DNA of 64,000 bases from Pseudomonadota bacterium (GTDB lineage Bacteria > Pseudomonadota > Gammaproteobacteria > Burkholderiales > Rhodocyclaceae): positions 178,117 through 242,116 of the forward strand of contig JAPLQT010000117.1 in assembly GCA_026399515.1 (NCBI GenBank), in the 5' to 3' direction. Position numbers and translations under genes: made by a program. Of this stretch, positions 10,495 to 22,245 are shown one piece after another; the first letter of the stretch is position 1, and each line of letters begins with the position of its first letter. The notes under the pieces were generated by a model that saw nothing but the letters and a program-made list of their open reading frames with translations, did not search any database and was not told the DNA's origin.

Positions 10495-13038
10495 TTATTC
10501 TGCGTATGGCTTCAGGCGCTCACGGACCTCGGTCGCGGTGCCCATCTTCAACACTTGTTCCGCCAGCAATTGGCATTCGCCGAAGCTCAGGCGGTTGACC
10601 ATCGCCTTGACCGCCGGGATGGCCGGCACCGACACCGACAATTCATCTACGCCAAGGCCGATCAAGACCGGTATGGCCATGGCATCGGCGGCGATGCCGC
10701 CGCACACGCCTACCCATTTGCCATGCCGATGGGCGCCGGCGACGGTCATCGCTATCAATTTCAGCACGGCGGGATGGAGGCCGTCCGCCTGCGCGGCAAG
10801 TTTCGGATGGCCGCGATCCATCGCCAACGTGTATTGGGTCAGGTCGTTGGTGCCGATGGAAAAGAAATCGACTTCGGGCGCCAGCAGGTCTGCCATCAGC
10901 GCGGCTGATGGCACTTCGATCATCACCCCGACCTTGACGGAGAGGCCGGTGGCCTGTTGCTCTTCGGCGAGGATGGTCTTGGCCGCGCGCAGTTCGTCGA
11001 GGGTCGCGATCATCGGGAACATGATGTGCAGGTTGCCGAAAGGCGCGGCCCGCAGGATCGCCCGCAACTGGGTGCGGAACAGCTCGGGGCGGTCGAGGCT
11101 GACGCGGATGCCGCGCAGTCCGAGGAAGGGGTTGGCTTCGTCGCCCAGCGGCAGGTATGACAACGGCTTGTCGCCGCCGACATCGAGAGTGCGGATCACC
11201 AGGGGACGTTCGTGCCCCAGGGCTTCGGCGACGGCCTGGTAGGCGCCGGCCTGTTCTTCCTCGGTCGGCGCCGTATCGCGGTCGCTGAAGAGGAACTCGG
11301 AGCGCAGCAGGCCCACGCCTTCGCCGCCCATCGTCACGGCTTCACGGGTTTCCTCGGCGTTGCGGACGTTGGCGGCCACCTCGATGCGATGACCATCGCT
11401 GGTGATCGCCGACGCACCGGCGGACGTCTTCTCCTGCTCGCGCCGTGCGGCCTGGCGGGTCAGGCGTGCGCGTGCCTGGCTGAGCTCGGCTTCGCTCGGA
11501 TCGCGGCGCAGCCTGCCCTGGCCGCCGTCGAGCACGACCAGCGTACCGTTTTCCAGGGACAGCGCGGCTTCGGCGATTCCGCAGATTGCGGGGATGCCGA
11601 GCGAACGGGCCAGGATGGCGACATGGCTGGTAGCGCCGCCGGTGGTAGTGCAAAATCCCAGCACCTTGCTGCGGTCAAGAGTGGCGGTGTCCGATGGCGT
11701 CAATTCCTCAGCGATCAGAATGGTTCCCGCCGGGACGACGATCCTGGCCTGCCTGACGCCTGCCAGGATGGCCAGTACACGCCGGCCGACATCGCGTATG
11801 TCGTTGGCGCGCTCACGCAGCAGCGGATTGTCGAGTTGCGCCAGTTGCGAGGAGTAGTCGGTATAGGCGGCACGCCACGCGAAGCCGGCGCTCTGGTTGC
11901 GGCTCAGGCCGGTGATTGCCAGATCGACCAGGTCGGGATCGTCGAGCAGTTCCTGGTGGGCCTCGAGGATCTGCGCCTTGGCTGGATCGGCAAGCCGCGA
12001 CTTGAGCGCGTCGATCTGTTGGCGTGCCTCGTGCAGCGCGGCGTCCAGCCTGGCGCGTTCATGCTGGGCGTCCTCGGCGTATTCACCAACATCGATCGCT
12101 TCCTGGCGCAGTTGGAAGATGCGTCCGACGGCCAGGCCGGGTGACGCCGATATTCCGTAGAGTTCGTTGTGATCGGCGATTGTCGATATAGCGGGCGCTG
12201 CGGATTCCGGAGGGCGAGCGTTGTTGGAGGCGTCTGGAGCCTCGCCGGGCCGTTCGCCGCAGCCTTCGGCCAACAGTTTGGCCAACGCGGGGGCGGCCAC
12301 CGCGGCGTCCGGCCCAGAGGCCTTGATGCGTATCGAATCGTGCAGTTGGGTCGACATCACCATGATGGCCACGATGGATTTCGCATTGGCTTCGTCGCTG
12401 CCGCGCACCAGGCGGAGATCGGACTTGAATTTCTTGGCCGCCGCGGCCAGCACGGCAGCCGGCCGGGCATGCAATCCGCCGGGATTGGGCAGGCTGACCG
12501 GCTCGGAAAAAATCGCCGCTGCGTCGGTTCCGGCGACGGAACCTGCATCGGCAGTGCCGGACAATCCGGACACTTCGAGACGCAAGACGACATCCCTGCC
12601 GGCCCGTACGGTACCGCTGCGCGGGGTCAGTCGAACGACCTTCTCTCCGTTGGCGATCAGGATCTGGGTCAAGAGGCTGCGCGCCTTGCACGCCACCAGG
12701 TCGGCGTCAAACGCGATCAACGGCTGTCCCGCCGTAACACGCTCGCCCTGGCTCACCAGGGGCCGGAAGCCCTCGCCCTTGAGCAGCACGGTATCGATGC
12801 CGATGTGCACCAGCACTTCAACGCCACTTTGGCTGGTGATCGTCAATGCGTGGTGGGCTCCGTGCAAGTGCGTCACGATGCCTTCAACCGGGGCGAGCAG
12901 TTCCGTCGAGGTCGGGTCGAGCGAGACCCCGTCGCCCACCATCTTCTGTGCAAACACCGGATCCGGGACGCTTTCCAGGGGAACCAGAACGCCCGACAAC
13001 GGCGCGAGGATGTCCAGCACTAATGCGGACACATTCAT
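10495..13038 (-). CDS. Multiphosphoryl transfer protein: EIIA(Glc)-HPr-EI fusion
   Basis: An 847-residue fusion carrying the soluble phosphorelay for the adjacent EIIBC. EIIA(Glc) occupies about 1-145 with active His78 in [17 protein letters not shown]. HPr spans about 178-260 with His190 in [13 protein letters not shown]. Enzyme I begins near 290 with phospho-His472 in [18 protein letters not shown] and ends with the PEP-binding barrel, including [19 protein letters not shown] and active Cys779 in [10 protein letters not shown]. Phosphate would pass from PEP through EI, HPr and EIIA to EIIB. I chose ATG 13038 because the EIIA domain starts immediately after it; another in-frame ATG at 13116 adds 26 residues that match nothing. 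It is the first gene of the operon. Confidence 0.93.
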   Translation of the reverse strand: MNVSALVLDILAPLSGVLVPLESVPDPVFAQKMVGDGVSLDPTSTELLAPVEGIVTHLHGAHHALTITSQSGVEVLVHIGIDTVLLKGEGFRPLVSQGERVTAGQPLIAFDADLVACKARSLLTQILIANGEKVVRLTPRSGTVRAGRDVVLRLEVSGLSGTADAGSVAGTDAAAIFSEPVSLPNPGGLHARPAAVLAAAAKKFKSDLRLVRGSDEANAKSIVAIMVMSTQLHDSIRIKASGPDAAVAAPALAKLLAEGCGERPGEAPDASNNARPPESAAPAISTIADHNELYGISASPGLAVGRIFQLRQEAIDVGEYAEDAQHERARLDAALHEARQQIDALKSRLADPAKAQILEAHQELLDDPDLVDLAITGLSRNQSAGFAWRAAYTDYSSQLAQLDNPLLRERANDIRDVGRRVLAILAGVRQARIVVPAGTILIAEELTPSDTATLDRSKVLGFCTTTGGATSHVAILARSLGIPAICGIAEAALSLENGTLVVLDGGQGRLRRDPSEAELSQARARLTRQAARREQEKTSAGASAITSDGHRIEVAANVRNAEETREAVTMGGEGVGLLRSEFLFSDRDTAPTEEEQAGAYQAVAEALGHERPLVIRTLDVGGDKPLSYLPLGDEANPFLGLRGIRVSLDRPELFRTQLRAILRAAPFGNLHIMFPMIATLDELRAAKTILAEEQQATGLSVKVGVMIEVPSAALMADLLAPEVDFFSIGTNDLTQYTLAMDRGHPKLAAQADGLHPAVLKLIAMTVAGAHRHGKWVGVCGGIAADAMAIPVLIGLGVDELSVSVPAIPAVKAMVNRLSFGECQLLAEQVLKMGTATEVRERLKPYAE

Positions 13039-13479
13039 TGCAGTATCCACTGGAATTGCGCATGAAGACTCGATTTCAAGCCTTGGCCAAGCGCTATCTT
13101 GGCGAGATTGGACCATGAATCCGAAGGCGATTGAGGACGTAGTAAGGTCATAGGCGAAGCCGTCTGATTTGGGAACGCTGCTACAAGGGTTGAAAATGCT
13201 TCAGTCTTGGGTATCGCGCCCCGGGAGTCAATGCTCGCGTTGAAACCGCGACTGCATCGCAACGCAACGGGTCTTTATGCCCGCGAATGGAAACGTTACC
13301 AGATTTCCACTATAGCACTCAATATTTTTTGCTGTCAATGAGATAACCCGGTCCGACAGCATTTGGACAACTGCAAGCGCTGTTTTTGGCCGACAGAGCG
13401 TGTATGGCGCTCAAGGGGAAAAAATGCTTGTGCTAATATCTTCTTGCCTGAAATATTGGAAAGACATAAAGAGAATCTC
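13039..13479. promoter_or_regulatory. Divergent control region between the sugar operon and the LacI gene
   Basis: 441 bp with no convincing gene. It should hold both promoters. The clearest element is the near-palindrome at 13288-13301. An AT-rich stretch (13300-13345) follows it. I cannot assign -35/-10 boxes with confidence. Confidence 0.6.
13288..13301. promoter_or_regulatory. LacI-family operator candidate (TGGAAACGTTACCA)
   Basis: An imperfect 14-bp palindrome with the central CG and flanking A/T that mark LacI/GalR-family sites. It lies between the divergent EI-led operon and the LacI gene, about 190 bp upstream of the LacI start. A sister palindrome is found in front of the GH1 gene at 14605. 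The most likely ligand-responsive repressor is the LacI protein encoded next to it. Confidence 0.65.
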
Positions 13480-14514
13480 GTGGCGACTATCAAAGACGTT
13501 GCTCGCCTGGCGGGCGTTGGCTTGGGAACGGCATCGCGGGTCGTGACCGGAAAGGGGTCGGTTTCCCCTGCGACCGCCGAACGCGTAAGAAAGGCCATCA
13601 AGCAACTGGGCTTCCGCCCTTCGCATGCGGCGCGTTCCCTGTTGTCCGGTTCCTCGCAAACCATAGGTGTATATATCCCGGTACTCAAGGGAACCTTTTA
13701 CACGCCCATACTCCAGACCATCGATATGGAATTGCGCTCCAGCGGTCGCCATATGGTGGTGGCCTTCGGATGCGGCCTGGGCGACGAGAGGCGCCAGGCG
13801 GTGGAGGGCGTGGAGTTCTTGATCGACCGGGGTTGCGACGGCCTCATCGTGATGAGCAACCAATTGAACGACGGCGATATCGTCTCCCTAAGCCGAAAGC
13901 AGCCCAACCTGGTTGTCCTGAATCGCTCATTCGAGAGCATCCGCGATCACTGCTTTTCGGCCGATCATACCCTTGGAGGAACTCTTGCCGCGCAAGCCCT
14001 CCTGAAATTCGGCCACTGTGAATTTGCCATAATTTCCGGCCCCGCCACTTCGCCGGACAACGTCGCCCGAATCAACGGATTCCTGGCCGAACTGGCGAAA
14101 CGCGGTATTAACCCAAACAAGGTATTGATCCTTCAAAGCGATTTCTCGCCCGAGGGGGGGTGGGCGTCGGCTGAGGCATTGCTTGCGTCAAAACACAAGT
14201 TCACCGCACTTTTTTGTGCCAATGATGAAATGGCGGTCGGGGTGCTTTCGCATTTTCAGCAAGCGGGAATCTCGGTGCCGGAGCAGGTATCGGTACTGGG
14301 CTATGACGATACGCAGAGTGCCGAATATTCTGCGCCCAGACTCACCTCGGTCCATATCCCTTTGCGCGAAGTCACCTTGAATGGTCTCTACTGGTTGCTG
14401 AATCAATGCTACAACTCGTCATTGAAGGTCGAGCGGGAATTCCCGATCAGCATTACCTGGCGGGCCACCGTGGCGAAAGCCCCCATGGCGAAGGCCAAGC
14501 GTTCCGGCAAGTGA
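13480..14514 (+). CDS. LacI-family transcriptional regulator
   Basis: A 344-residue repressor with the classic N-terminal helix-turn-helix (ATIKDVARLAGVGLGTASRV) and hinge (RPSHAARSLLSG), followed by a periplasmic-binding-protein-like effector domain (IGVYIP... to GYDDTQSAEYSAPRLTSV). GTG 13480 is the start: it gives the standard LacI N-terminus and has AAAGAG at about 6 nt. The frame is open back to 13363 but adds nothing family-like. It lies between the divergent transport operon and GH1, and probably controls both through the two palindromes. The inducer is likely a glucoside or its phosphate (inference). Confidence 0.94.
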   Translation: MATIKDVARLAGVGLGTASRVVTGKGSVSPATAERVRKAIKQLGFRPSHAARSLLSGSSQTIGVYIPVLKGTFYTPILQTIDMELRSSGRHMVVAFGCGLGDERRQAVEGVEFLIDRGCDGLIVMSNQLNDGDIVSLSRKQPNLVVLNRSFESIRDHCFSADHTLGGTLAAQALLKFGHCEFAIISGPATSPDNVARINGFLAELAKRGINPNKVLILQSDFSPEGGWASAEALLASKHKFTALFCANDEMAVGVLSHFQQAGISVPEQVSVLGYDDTQSAEYSAPRLTSVHIPLREVTLNGLYWLLNQCYNSSLKVEREFPISITWRATVAKAPMAKAKRSGK

Positions 14515-14604
14515 AGGATAGCGGCGCCGCAGGCGAGTTCGCGGCGAATCTCCCGGCAAAATAAAATGATCGTCGAACCCCAAGGCCAATTTATTTGATA
14601 TGAT

Positions 14605-14618
14605 TGGAAAGCTTTCCA
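14605..14618. promoter_or_regulatory. LacI-family operator candidate upstream of GH1 (TGGAAAGCTTTCCA)
   Basis: A perfect 14-bp palindrome in the 271-bp space between the LacI gene and GH1. It shares the TGGAAA half-site with 13288-13301 but has a GC rather than CG centre. The rest of the gap (14515-14785) shows no gene. Confidence 0.6.
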
Positions 14619-14785
14619 GTACGGGATGCAAAATAGAGCCTAGGTGGCACCGGGCACCGCCCTGTTCAATTCGGCCCCGTGCTTTGAAGACCTCTCCCAC
14701 AAGTTCGCGCCATGGCGCGATGATCACGGGTTTATCGAGGTTTATGAATGCTGATCGTGTAAGGCAATTTTGACAAGCAGGCGAT

Positions 14786-16159
14786 ATGAAGATAACCGAC
14801 ACATTCCCCGTCATCGAACGCAACGATTTTGCCTCGGATTTCCGTTGGGGATGTTCGACATCGGCCTATCAGATCGAGGGGGCTGTCGATCTGGACGGGC
14901 GCGGCGAATCGATCTGGGACAGATTTTGTGCGACACCGGGAAATATCCGCGATGGTTCAAGCGGCACTGTCGCCTGCGACCACTATCATCGATGGCAAAG
15001 CGATCTCGCCCTGGCACGCGATCTCGGGCTGAATGCATATCGCTTTTCGATCGCCTGGCCGAGAATTTTCCCCGCAGGCGCCGGTGCCAAGCCCAACCTC
15101 AAGGGGCTGGATTTCTATTCGCGCCTGGTCGATGGCATGCTGGAACGGGGCTTGGAACCCTGGGCGACCCTGTATCACTGGGATTTGCCCCAGGCCCTGC
15201 AGGACAGAGGCGGCTGGAACAATCGCGAAACGGTGGCGGAATTTTGCAAATACGCCGACGTGGTCAGTCGGCATCTGGGCGACCGCGTCGGTAGATGGAT
15301 CACCCATAACGAACCTTGGTGTACCGCTTTCATAGGAAACCATGAAGGTACGCACGCGCCAGGCATTAGAGACTGGAAAACCGCCCTGCAAGTCTGTCAC
15401 CACGTCCTGCTGTCGCACGGCTTGGCGATCCCGGCAATCAGGGCCAATGCGCCTGGCGCCCGCGTCGGCATCGCCCTGAGTTTGCATCCCCATAAGTCCG
15501 CATCCGGGAGCCCCGAAGACGAGGCGGCAACCTTGCGCCATGACGGTATCCGCAATCGCTGGTTCCTGGATCCGCTTTTCGGTCGCGGGTATCCGGCCGA
15601 TATCTGGAAGCTCTGTGGCGACAGCGTTCCGATAGTCAAGGAAGGCGACATGGAAGCGATTGCCACGGCAACGGATTTCCTGGGAGTCAATTATTATTTT
15701 CCGGAGACGGTTGCGGACGCGCCCGGCCAAGGCCCGCTCGCGACACGCGTGATCACCTCCGAAAACGTCGAGCGCACGGCTTTCGGTTGGGAAGTGTCGC
15801 CGGAAGGTTTGATCGCACTCTTGCAACGTGTTGCCAAGGACTATCGGCCCGCGGAAATCCAGATAACCGAGAACGGTTCAAGCTACGATGACACCATTTC
15901 CAAAGACGGAAATATCGAGGACGTGGAGCGACGCGATTACCTGGCGCGGCATTTGATTGCGGTCAAGGAAGCGATTGCGAAAGGAATCCCCGTTAAAGGT
16001 TACTTCGCATGGAGCCTGCTCGACAATTTTGAATGGGCAGAAGGTTACACCCGCCGCTTTGGAGTCACCCATGTCGACTTCGCCACGCAACAACGCAAAT
16101 TGAAGTTGAGCGGGAAATGGTATCGCGCTTTCCTGCGCCATCAAGTTATCGGCGCTTGA
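14786..16159 (+). CDS. GH1 beta-glucosidase
   Basis: A 457-residue cytoplasmic family 1 glycosidase; no signal peptide. The N-terminal signature FRWGCSTSAYQIEGA, the acid/base Glu176 in THNEPW and the nucleophile Glu362 in ITENGSS are all present, as is the C-terminal SLLDNFEWAEGY aglycone-site segment. Length and motifs fit an intact beta-glucosidase that hydrolyses imported beta-glucosides such as gentiobiose or cellobiose to glucose. It is separated from LacI by a gap containing a perfect operator-like palindrome. With GH30 it gives an outside-then-inside beta-glucan route. Confidence 0.95.
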   Translation: MKITDTFPVIERNDFASDFRWGCSTSAYQIEGAVDLDGRGESIWDRFCATPGNIRDGSSGTVACDHYHRWQSDLALARDLGLNAYRFSIAWPRIFPAGAGAKPNLKGLDFYSRLVDGMLERGLEPWATLYHWDLPQALQDRGGWNNRETVAEFCKYADVVSRHLGDRVGRWITHNEPWCTAFIGNHEGTHAPGIRDWKTALQVCHHVLLSHGLAIPAIRANAPGARVGIALSLHPHKSASGSPEDEAATLRHDGIRNRWFLDPLFGRGYPADIWKLCGDSVPIVKEGDMEAIATATDFLGVNYYFPETVADAPGQGPLATRVITSENVERTAFGWEVSPEGLIALLQRVAKDYRPAEIQITENGSSYDDTISKDGNIEDVERRDYLARHLIAVKEAIAKGIPVKGYFAWSLLDNFEWAEGYTRRFGVTHVDFATQQRKLKLSGKWYRAFLRHQVIGA

Positions 16160-16232
16160 AAGCTGTTCCAAGAAACTTGGGATAGGCGAGGCGAACCCTC
16201 ATCGCCAGTTAAGGCGGCTCACCGCATGGGCA

Positions 16233-16616
16233 TCAGGTGTCGTTATTGTGCCTAAGACGTTCCGTCAGTATGCGCATTACGGCAAGACCAAAATGGGGGG
16301 TGGCTTCCATCAGCGCAACGAATTGGCCTTCACGCACCTGGGCGATCCGGCAGTGGCTCCTGGCGTTGGCATCCGCGGAACGCGTCTGGCCGTCGATAAT
16401 GCCCATTTCACCGAACATGCCTCCAGGCTCGACGACGAGAATCACACTCCCGCGCTTGCGGATCTCGACACTGCCGGAAAGCAGCACGGCCAGATAGTCG
16501 CCAGGGTCGCCAACCTGGAAAATGCTCTGTCCCGGAGCGAATTCGCAAATTGTTGCATGCTGATGGCCTTCGCTGCCCAACAGTTTCTGCAACAGCCAAC
16601 TTGACACGTTTTTCAT
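16233..16616 (-). CDS. Cyclic nucleotide-binding (CNB/CAP_ED) domain protein
   Basis: A 127-residue stand-alone CNB domain without DNA-binding or channel part. The fold is recognised from FAPGQSIFQVGDPGDYLAVLLSG, the cassette-like GGMFGEMGIIDGQTRSADANA and a C-terminal helix. The Arg of GxxRSA that contacts cyclic nucleotide phosphate is present. Start 16616 (MKNVSSWLL) has GGGAG at 8 nt; a second ATG lies five codons upstream. It is divergent from the CZB chemoreceptor and convergent with GH1. Single-domain proteins of this kind often modulate a partner; no partner is evident here. Confidence 0.85.
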   Translation of the reverse strand: MKNVSSWLLQKLLGSEGHQHATICEFAPGQSIFQVGDPGDYLAVLLSGSVEIRKRGSVILVVEPGGMFGEMGIIDGQTRSADANARSHCRIAQVREGQFVALMEATPHFGLAVMRILTERLRHNNDT

Positions 16617-16871
16617 CGAGACGTCTCCCATCCCCGGATCTGTCGATTGCGAATTGGTGATTGTCGGTGCGAGGTCGATTTGACGATTCTATACCGGTCC
16701 CGACCGGCCCTGAGTAAATCGGATCAGGTGGGTATTCCAGGGTCTTCTTAGCGGCCACTATCGGCCTGACTTCATCGAAAATACCGCCAACAAGCGGCTT
16801 GCCTGTTAATGTTATCCTGCTTCATATGACGAAACGTCGCTGATCGGTGAATATACGAGGAGGGAAGCACA

Positions 16872-17999
16872 ATGTTTTTTGGATCACATAAGGCCAGGAT
16901 AACCACCCTGGAGCAGCAACTCGAGCACGAGGCAAGAAGGACACGAACGCTGGAAGCCGAGCTGGAAGCGGCGCGCGGGGAAGTGGCGAGCCAGGAAGCG
17001 AAGGTGGTCGAGCTGCATGGGGAAATCGACAAGTGCGCCAACATCTATCGCAATATGCAATCCTTCGGCGAGTCGTTTCTGGAAATTCAGCGCTCGCAGT
17101 TGTTGATCGCCAATACCATGAAGGAAGAAAAAAAGAACGCGGTCGAAGCGTCGCTGGTATCCCAATCCAACCAGAGCGCTATCGAGACCATTTCCGGCAA
17201 CATGCGGTCGATGTCCGAAGATACCCAGGCCATGTCCGGCAAGGTGGATGTGTTGAGCGAACGTGCCAGCCAGATCGGCGGCATCGTGCAACTCATCAAG
17301 GAGATTGCCGATCAGACCAATCTGCTGGCACTCAATGCCGCGATCGAGGCGGCGCGCGCGGGTGAGCAGGGACGCGGCTTCGCCGTCGTGGCCGACGAGG
17401 TGAGGAAGCTTGCGGAGCGCACCAGCAAGGCCACCAGCGAGATCTCCGGACTGGTGTCCAACATCCAGGAAGAGACCCGGCTGACCAAGGAACAAATGGA
17501 GCACTGGACCCAGAAGACCCAGGGATTCAGCGAAGAAGGACACCAGGCTACCCAAGGCATGAAACACCTGCTGGATATCTCGCGCACCATGGAGGGCGTA
17601 ATTGCCTCATCGGCGTTGCGCAGCTTCGTGGAAGTGGCGAAGATCGACCATCTGGTCTTCAAGTTCGAGATATACAAGGTGTTCATGTGCGTTTCCGACA
17701 AAGCCGTTGGCGATTTTGCCGACCATCGCCATTGCCGCCTCGGCAAGTGGTACTACGAGGGAGAAGGCCGGGAATGCTACTCGCGTCTCGCCGGATACCA
17801 GGAAGTGGAAGAGCCCCACCAGCAGTTCCATGCGAGCGGACTCGACGCGGTTCGGTGCTTTGGCAGTGCCGACTACGCCAATGGCTTCAAGGCCATCGCC
17901 GCCATGGAAGCGGCCAGCGTGAAAGTCTTGTCGAACCTGGATCGTATCGCCGCGGCCGGCGAAGCCGACCACGCGGCACTATGCCATAGCGACCAATAA
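16872..17999 (+). CDS. Cytoplasmic methyl-accepting chemotaxis protein with C-terminal CZB zinc-binding domain
   Basis: A 375-residue soluble chemoreceptor: no transmembrane segment, an N-terminal coiled coil (residues 5-55, Glu/Arg-rich), the signalling hairpin [20 protein letters not shown] in the middle, and a C-terminal chemoreceptor zinc-binding domain. The CZB ligands are visible as [11 protein letters not shown], the [15 protein letters not shown] motif and [14 protein letters not shown] receptors of this layout (for example TlpD) sense oxidants such as hypochlorite, or metals; the stimulus here is inference. ATG 16872 has GAGGAGGG about 8 nt upstream. It stands alone as a transcription unit. 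Confidence 0.95.
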   Translation: MFFGSHKARITTLEQQLEHEARRTRTLEAELEAARGEVASQEAKVVELHGEIDKCANIYRNMQSFGESFLEIQRSQLLIANTMKEEKKNAVEASLVSQSNQSAIETISGNMRSMSEDTQAMSGKVDVLSERASQIGGIVQLIKEIADQTNLLALNAAIEAARAGEQGRGFAVVADEVRKLAERTSKATSEISGLVSNIQEETRLTKEQMEHWTQKTQGFSEEGHQATQGMKHLLDISRTMEGVIASSALRSFVEVAKIDHLVFKFEIYKVFMCVSDKAVGDFADHRHCRLGKWYYEGEGRECYSRLAGYQEVEEPHQQFHASGLDAVRCFGSADYANGFKAIAAMEAASVKVLSNLDRIAAAGEADHAALCHSDQ

Positions 18000-19141
<1,142 letters not shown>

Positions 19142-19170
19142 TTGCGGACTCGGAGTTGGCTGAGATAGCA

Positions 19171-19281
19171 ATGATCGTCGCCTACGGCTGCGCGGGCCGC
19201 GACCCTCTCTGCCAGGATATCGGCCTCGCCGACCGCGGCGAATGCATCGACTACAAAAAATGTTTCGCAGCAGAGGAATAG
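19171..19281 (+). CDS. Possible 36-residue cysteine-rich small protein between modA and modB
   Basis: ATG 19171 opens a 36-codon frame ([18 protein letters not shown] at its start, ending FAAEE) with four cysteines, preceded by GAG at 6 nt. It fills most of the 147-bp gap between modA and modB, in the same direction. I do not recognise a family. The cysteines and the position are suggestive, but random open frames of this size are common. Confidence 0.3.
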   Translation: MIVAYGCAGRDPLCQDIGLADRGECIDYKKCFAAEE

Positions 19282-19288
19282 CCGAACA

Positions 19289-19960
19289 ATGCAGCTCTCA
19301 GCCGATCTCGCCGCCGTTGTCCTGACGGTCAAACTCGCCGGACTGACCACGGTGCTGCTGCTGTTCATCGGCACACCTATCGCATGGTGGCTGGCCCGTA
19401 CCCGTTCCCGGCTGAAGAGCGTGATCGGCGCGATCGTCACCTTGCCCCTGGTGCTGCCCCCCGCCGTGCTCGGTTTCTACCTGCTGGTGCTGCTCGGACC
19501 GCAAGGACCGATCGGCGAACTGACCCAGTCCCTGGGTCTCGGGCTGTTGCCTTTTACCTTCCCTGGCCTGGTCGTTGCCTCCGTCATCTATTCGATGCCA
19601 TTCGTGGTGCAGCCTTTGCACCAGTCCTTCGTTGCGATGGGAAACCAACCGCTTGAGGCGGCGGCCACGCTGCGTGCTTCGCCACTCGATGCCTTCTTCA
19701 CCGTGGCCTTGCCTCTGGCGCGCCCGGGATTCATTACCGCCGCGGTCCTCGGCTTTGCCCACACCGTCGGTGAGTTCGGCGTGGTCCTGATGATAGGCGG
19801 CAATATTCCGGGCAAGACCCAGGTGCTGTCGATGGCCATCTACAATCATGTGGAAGCGATGGAGTACAGCGATGCCCACTGGCTTGCCGGCGGCATGTTG
19901 TGCTTCTCCTTCCTCGTGCTGCTGCTCCTCTATAACCGCGGCTGGAACCGCCTGCAATGA
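19289..19960 (+). CDS. modB: Molybdate ABC transporter permease ModB
   Basis: A 223-residue inner-membrane permease with five to six hydrophobic segments. Family traits are [20 protein letters not shown] and the ATPase-docking loop [25 protein letters not shown], followed by [23 protein letters not shown], which is diagnostic of ModB. Its stop overlaps the start of modC (ATGA). Confidence 0.95.
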   Translation: MQLSADLAAVVLTVKLAGLTTVLLLFIGTPIAWWLARTRSRLKSVIGAIVTLPLVLPPAVLGFYLLVLLGPQGPIGELTQSLGLGLLPFTFPGLVVASVIYSMPFVVQPLHQSFVAMGNQPLEAAATLRASPLDAFFTVALPLARPGFITAAVLGFAHTVGEFGVVLMIGGNIPGKTQVLSMAIYNHVEAMEYSDAHWLAGGMLCFSFLVLLLLYNRGWNRLQ

Positions 19961-21027
19961 GCATTTCCGCCAGCTTCGAGCTTGCCTACCCGGGCTTCGT
20001 CCTCGACGTGAATCTCGACCTGCCCGGTCGCGGCGTGACCGCCCTGTTTGGTCCCTCCGGCTGTGGCAAGACGACGGTGCTGCGTTGCATGGCCGGGCTG
20101 ACACGCCCAACCCGCGGCCGCTTGGTCGTCAACGGGGAAATCTGGCAGGACGACGATAGTTTTCTGCCTACCCACCGGCGGCACCTCGGCTACGTATTTC
20201 AGGACGCGGGTCTATTCTCACACCTGTCCGTTCGACGCAACCTCGAGTATGGCCGATCGCGGGTGCCCGCCTCAGTCCATCGGGTTGCCTTCGAGCGCAC
20301 GGTGGATCTGCTGGACATCGGTCACTTGCTTGAACGCATGCCGGCCGGCTTGTCGGGTGGCGAGCGGCAGCGGGTCGCCATCGCCCAGGCGCTCCTTACC
20401 AGCCCGCGTCTCCTGCTCATGGATGAGCCGCTGGCCTCGCTGGATATTCCCCGCAAGCAGGAAATCTTGCCTTACCTGGGACGCCTGCGCGACGAGCTGG
20501 AAATTCCGGTGCTTTATGTCAGCCACTCACCAGACGAAGTCGCGCGGCTGGCCGACCACATCGTCGTGATGGAAGGCGGCCGCGCCGTGGCGCAGGGCCC
20601 TCTGGCGGAAACATTGATCCGGCTCGACCTGCCGATCCATCTCGGTGAAGATGCCGGTGCCGTGTTCGATGCCACGGTCGCCGAACGCGATGCCGAGTGG
20701 CATCTGGCGCGCGTCGTTTTCGACGGTGGCGAATTGTGGGTTCGCGACGGCGGCGCTGCGCTAGGCCAGCGGGTGCGGGTGCGAGTCCTCGCGCGTGACG
20801 TGAGCGTCGCTTGTAGCCGCCACGACGACGTCAGCATCATGAACCTGCTGCCGGCCACGGTTCTTGCCCACCACGGAGAGGACCATCCGGCGCTGGTGCT
20901 AGTGCAATTGCGCATCGGCAACACGGTGCTGCTGGCGCGCTTGACGCGCCGCTCAGCGCAACGCCTCGATCTTGCAACCGGCCGGCAGGTGTGGATACAG
21001 ATCAAGGCCGTGGCATTGATCGGATAA
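19957..21027 (+). CDS. modC: Molybdate ABC transporter ATPase ModC
   Basis: A 356-residue ATPase. Walker [18 protein letters not shown] (about residues 32-40), signature [16 protein letters not shown], Walker [12 protein letters not shown] and the H-loop [12 protein letters not shown] are all present. From about residue 290 a TOBE/Mop domain ([10 protein letters not shown] onward) is present, as in molybdate ATPases that sense or bind oxyanion. The start overlaps modB by 4 bp. Confidence 0.95.
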   Translation: MSISASFELAYPGFVLDVNLDLPGRGVTALFGPSGCGKTTVLRCMAGLTRPTRGRLVVNGEIWQDDDSFLPTHRRHLGYVFQDAGLFSHLSVRRNLEYGRSRVPASVHRVAFERTVDLLDIGHLLERMPAGLSGGERQRVAIAQALLTSPRLLLMDEPLASLDIPRKQEILPYLGRLRDELEIPVLYVSHSPDEVARLADHIVVMEGGRAVAQGPLAETLIRLDLPIHLGEDAGAVFDATVAERDAEWHLARVVFDGGELWVRDGGAALGQRVRVRVLARDVSVACSRHDDVSIMNLLPATVLAHHGEDHPALVLVQLRIGNTVLLARLTRRSAQRLDLATGRQVWIQIKAVALIG

Positions 21028-21034
21028 GGGTAGC

Positions 21035-21053
21035 GGGTACCTCGACCGTACCC
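21035..21053. terminator. Hairpin between modC and the convergent antirepressor gene
   Basis: GGGTAC and GTACCC pair around a 7-nt loop in the 41-bp gap between two convergent genes. There is no T-run, so it is only a candidate bidirectional terminator. Confidence 0.4.
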
Positions 21054-21068
21054 CTTCGGATTGTTTCA

Positions 21069-21914
21069 TCAGGCGTGTTCAGGCGTGTGTTGGGCCGCCT
21101 GGTAACGACGCTGGAGATAGGCGAACCCCTTGCCTGTCACCAGGGTGCGGGCGTACAGTTGTTTCTGATCGTTCTTGCCGACGAAACTGCGCTGGACGAC
21201 CTTGAAGTAGCCGGAATCGATATGGCATTGGTAGGGCAGGTTGTTGTGCATCAAGATGCCGGCCCGCCGCAACCACTCGAAGAACTTGACGGAGCCGATG
21301 CCCAGCACCTTGGCAACCGACTGGACGCTCTGGGTGTTGGTCGCCTGGGTAATGGTGTCCTGGGCGTCCTGAAAAGCCAGCTTTTGAGCATCCTCGGCAG
21401 CTTTGGCTTCCAGCGCAATCAAGCGCTCGGTGAAACCCAAAAGCAGCGTTCTCAGTTGTTGCGGATCTGAGAGTGCCTTGAGGGGATCGGCACCTGCGCC
21501 GTTGGCCTTTAGCCGTCGCTCGCTAGTGATGAAATATTGGCGCGCCTGCCGGCCTTTTTCATTGCGCTCGACCAAGGCCAATTCCTTGGCCATGTCTAGA
21601 GTAAGGTAATAGTCATTGCGCCCTTGCTGCCCGCGAAGTCCTCGACTATCCGGCTCCATAATTTCATGAAGCGCAAAATCGGTATCGCGAACGAAGCCGA
21701 ATCGGACGATGCGTGATTCGATCCAGCTGAAGAAGTTCTCCGGGCTTTCCAGCCATGCGTAAAGCGACCGGGCACTGACAGCTGGCACCTGCTCAGCGCC
21801 CACCTGGTGATCCTCGATTGGAATAAGCACCGCAGCCATCGTTTGATGGCTATCCTCCGGCAAGCGGTTGTCGCGGCTCAAACTGACGATTGCTTCGTGC
21901 AGGTGTCGTTCCAT
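21069..21914 (-). CDS. Phage-type antirepressor (AntA/AntB N-terminal, KilAC C-terminal domain)
   Basis: A 281-residue protein of the phage antirepressor group. The N-terminal half has the AntA/AntB layout (VSARSLYAWLESPENFFSWI, then NDYYLTLDMAKELALVERNEKGRQAR). After a coiled linker (LIALEAKAAEDAQKL) the C-terminal KilAC domain includes SVAKVLGIGSVKFFEWLRRA and ends with ARTLVTGKGFAYLQRRY. Such proteins relieve phage repression or bind DNA in prophages. No other phage gene is visible nearby, so it is a domesticated or relict gene. ATG 21914 has GGAG at 7 nt. Confidence 0.85.
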   Translation of the reverse strand: MERHLHEAIVSLSRDNRLPEDSHQTMAAVLIPIEDHQVGAEQVPAVSARSLYAWLESPENFFSWIESRIVRFGFVRDTDFALHEIMEPDSRGLRGQQGRNDYYLTLDMAKELALVERNEKGRQARQYFITSERRLKANGAGADPLKALSDPQQLRTLLLGFTERLIALEAKAAEDAQKLAFQDAQDTITQATNTQSVQSVAKVLGIGSVKFFEWLRRAGILMHNNLPYQCHIDSGYFKVVQRSFVGKNDQKQLYARTLVTGKGFAYLQRRYQAAQHTPEHA

Positions 21915-22245
21915 CGTATCACTCCGAAATCATCCGGACTTCAAACAAGTCGACCACTACCACCACATATAGTTCCAGGCACGGACTTCTTCAAGCACAT
22001 GACTATCGACTGTTGCGATAGATCAAAGAGCATTCATCGGGTGTTCGTCAAAGGCCCGGCTCCTCAGGGTAATGGTAGACCCATCTTGTTTCAGTTCGTT
22101 GACGCCAGCAGGGTGTGATCAAGACCGATATTTCTGGTATCTTTGCCGCTGTTTTGCGCTACGGAACGTCCGTCGATCAGGGTTAAGCGATTGCGCATAT
22201 TGGGACGTTGGACCGATTTCGCTTTTTTGATAATTGACGAATCTC
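21915..22245. promoter_or_regulatory. Intergenic region upstream of the exporter operon, with an FNR-like site
   Basis: About 330 bp with no supported gene. At 22013-22026 the sequence TTGCG-ATAG-ATCAA matches the FNR/ANR consensus TTGAT-N4-ATCAA at 8 of 10 positions. It overlaps a short inverted repeat CTATCG...CGATAG (22003-22021). Confidence 0.4.
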
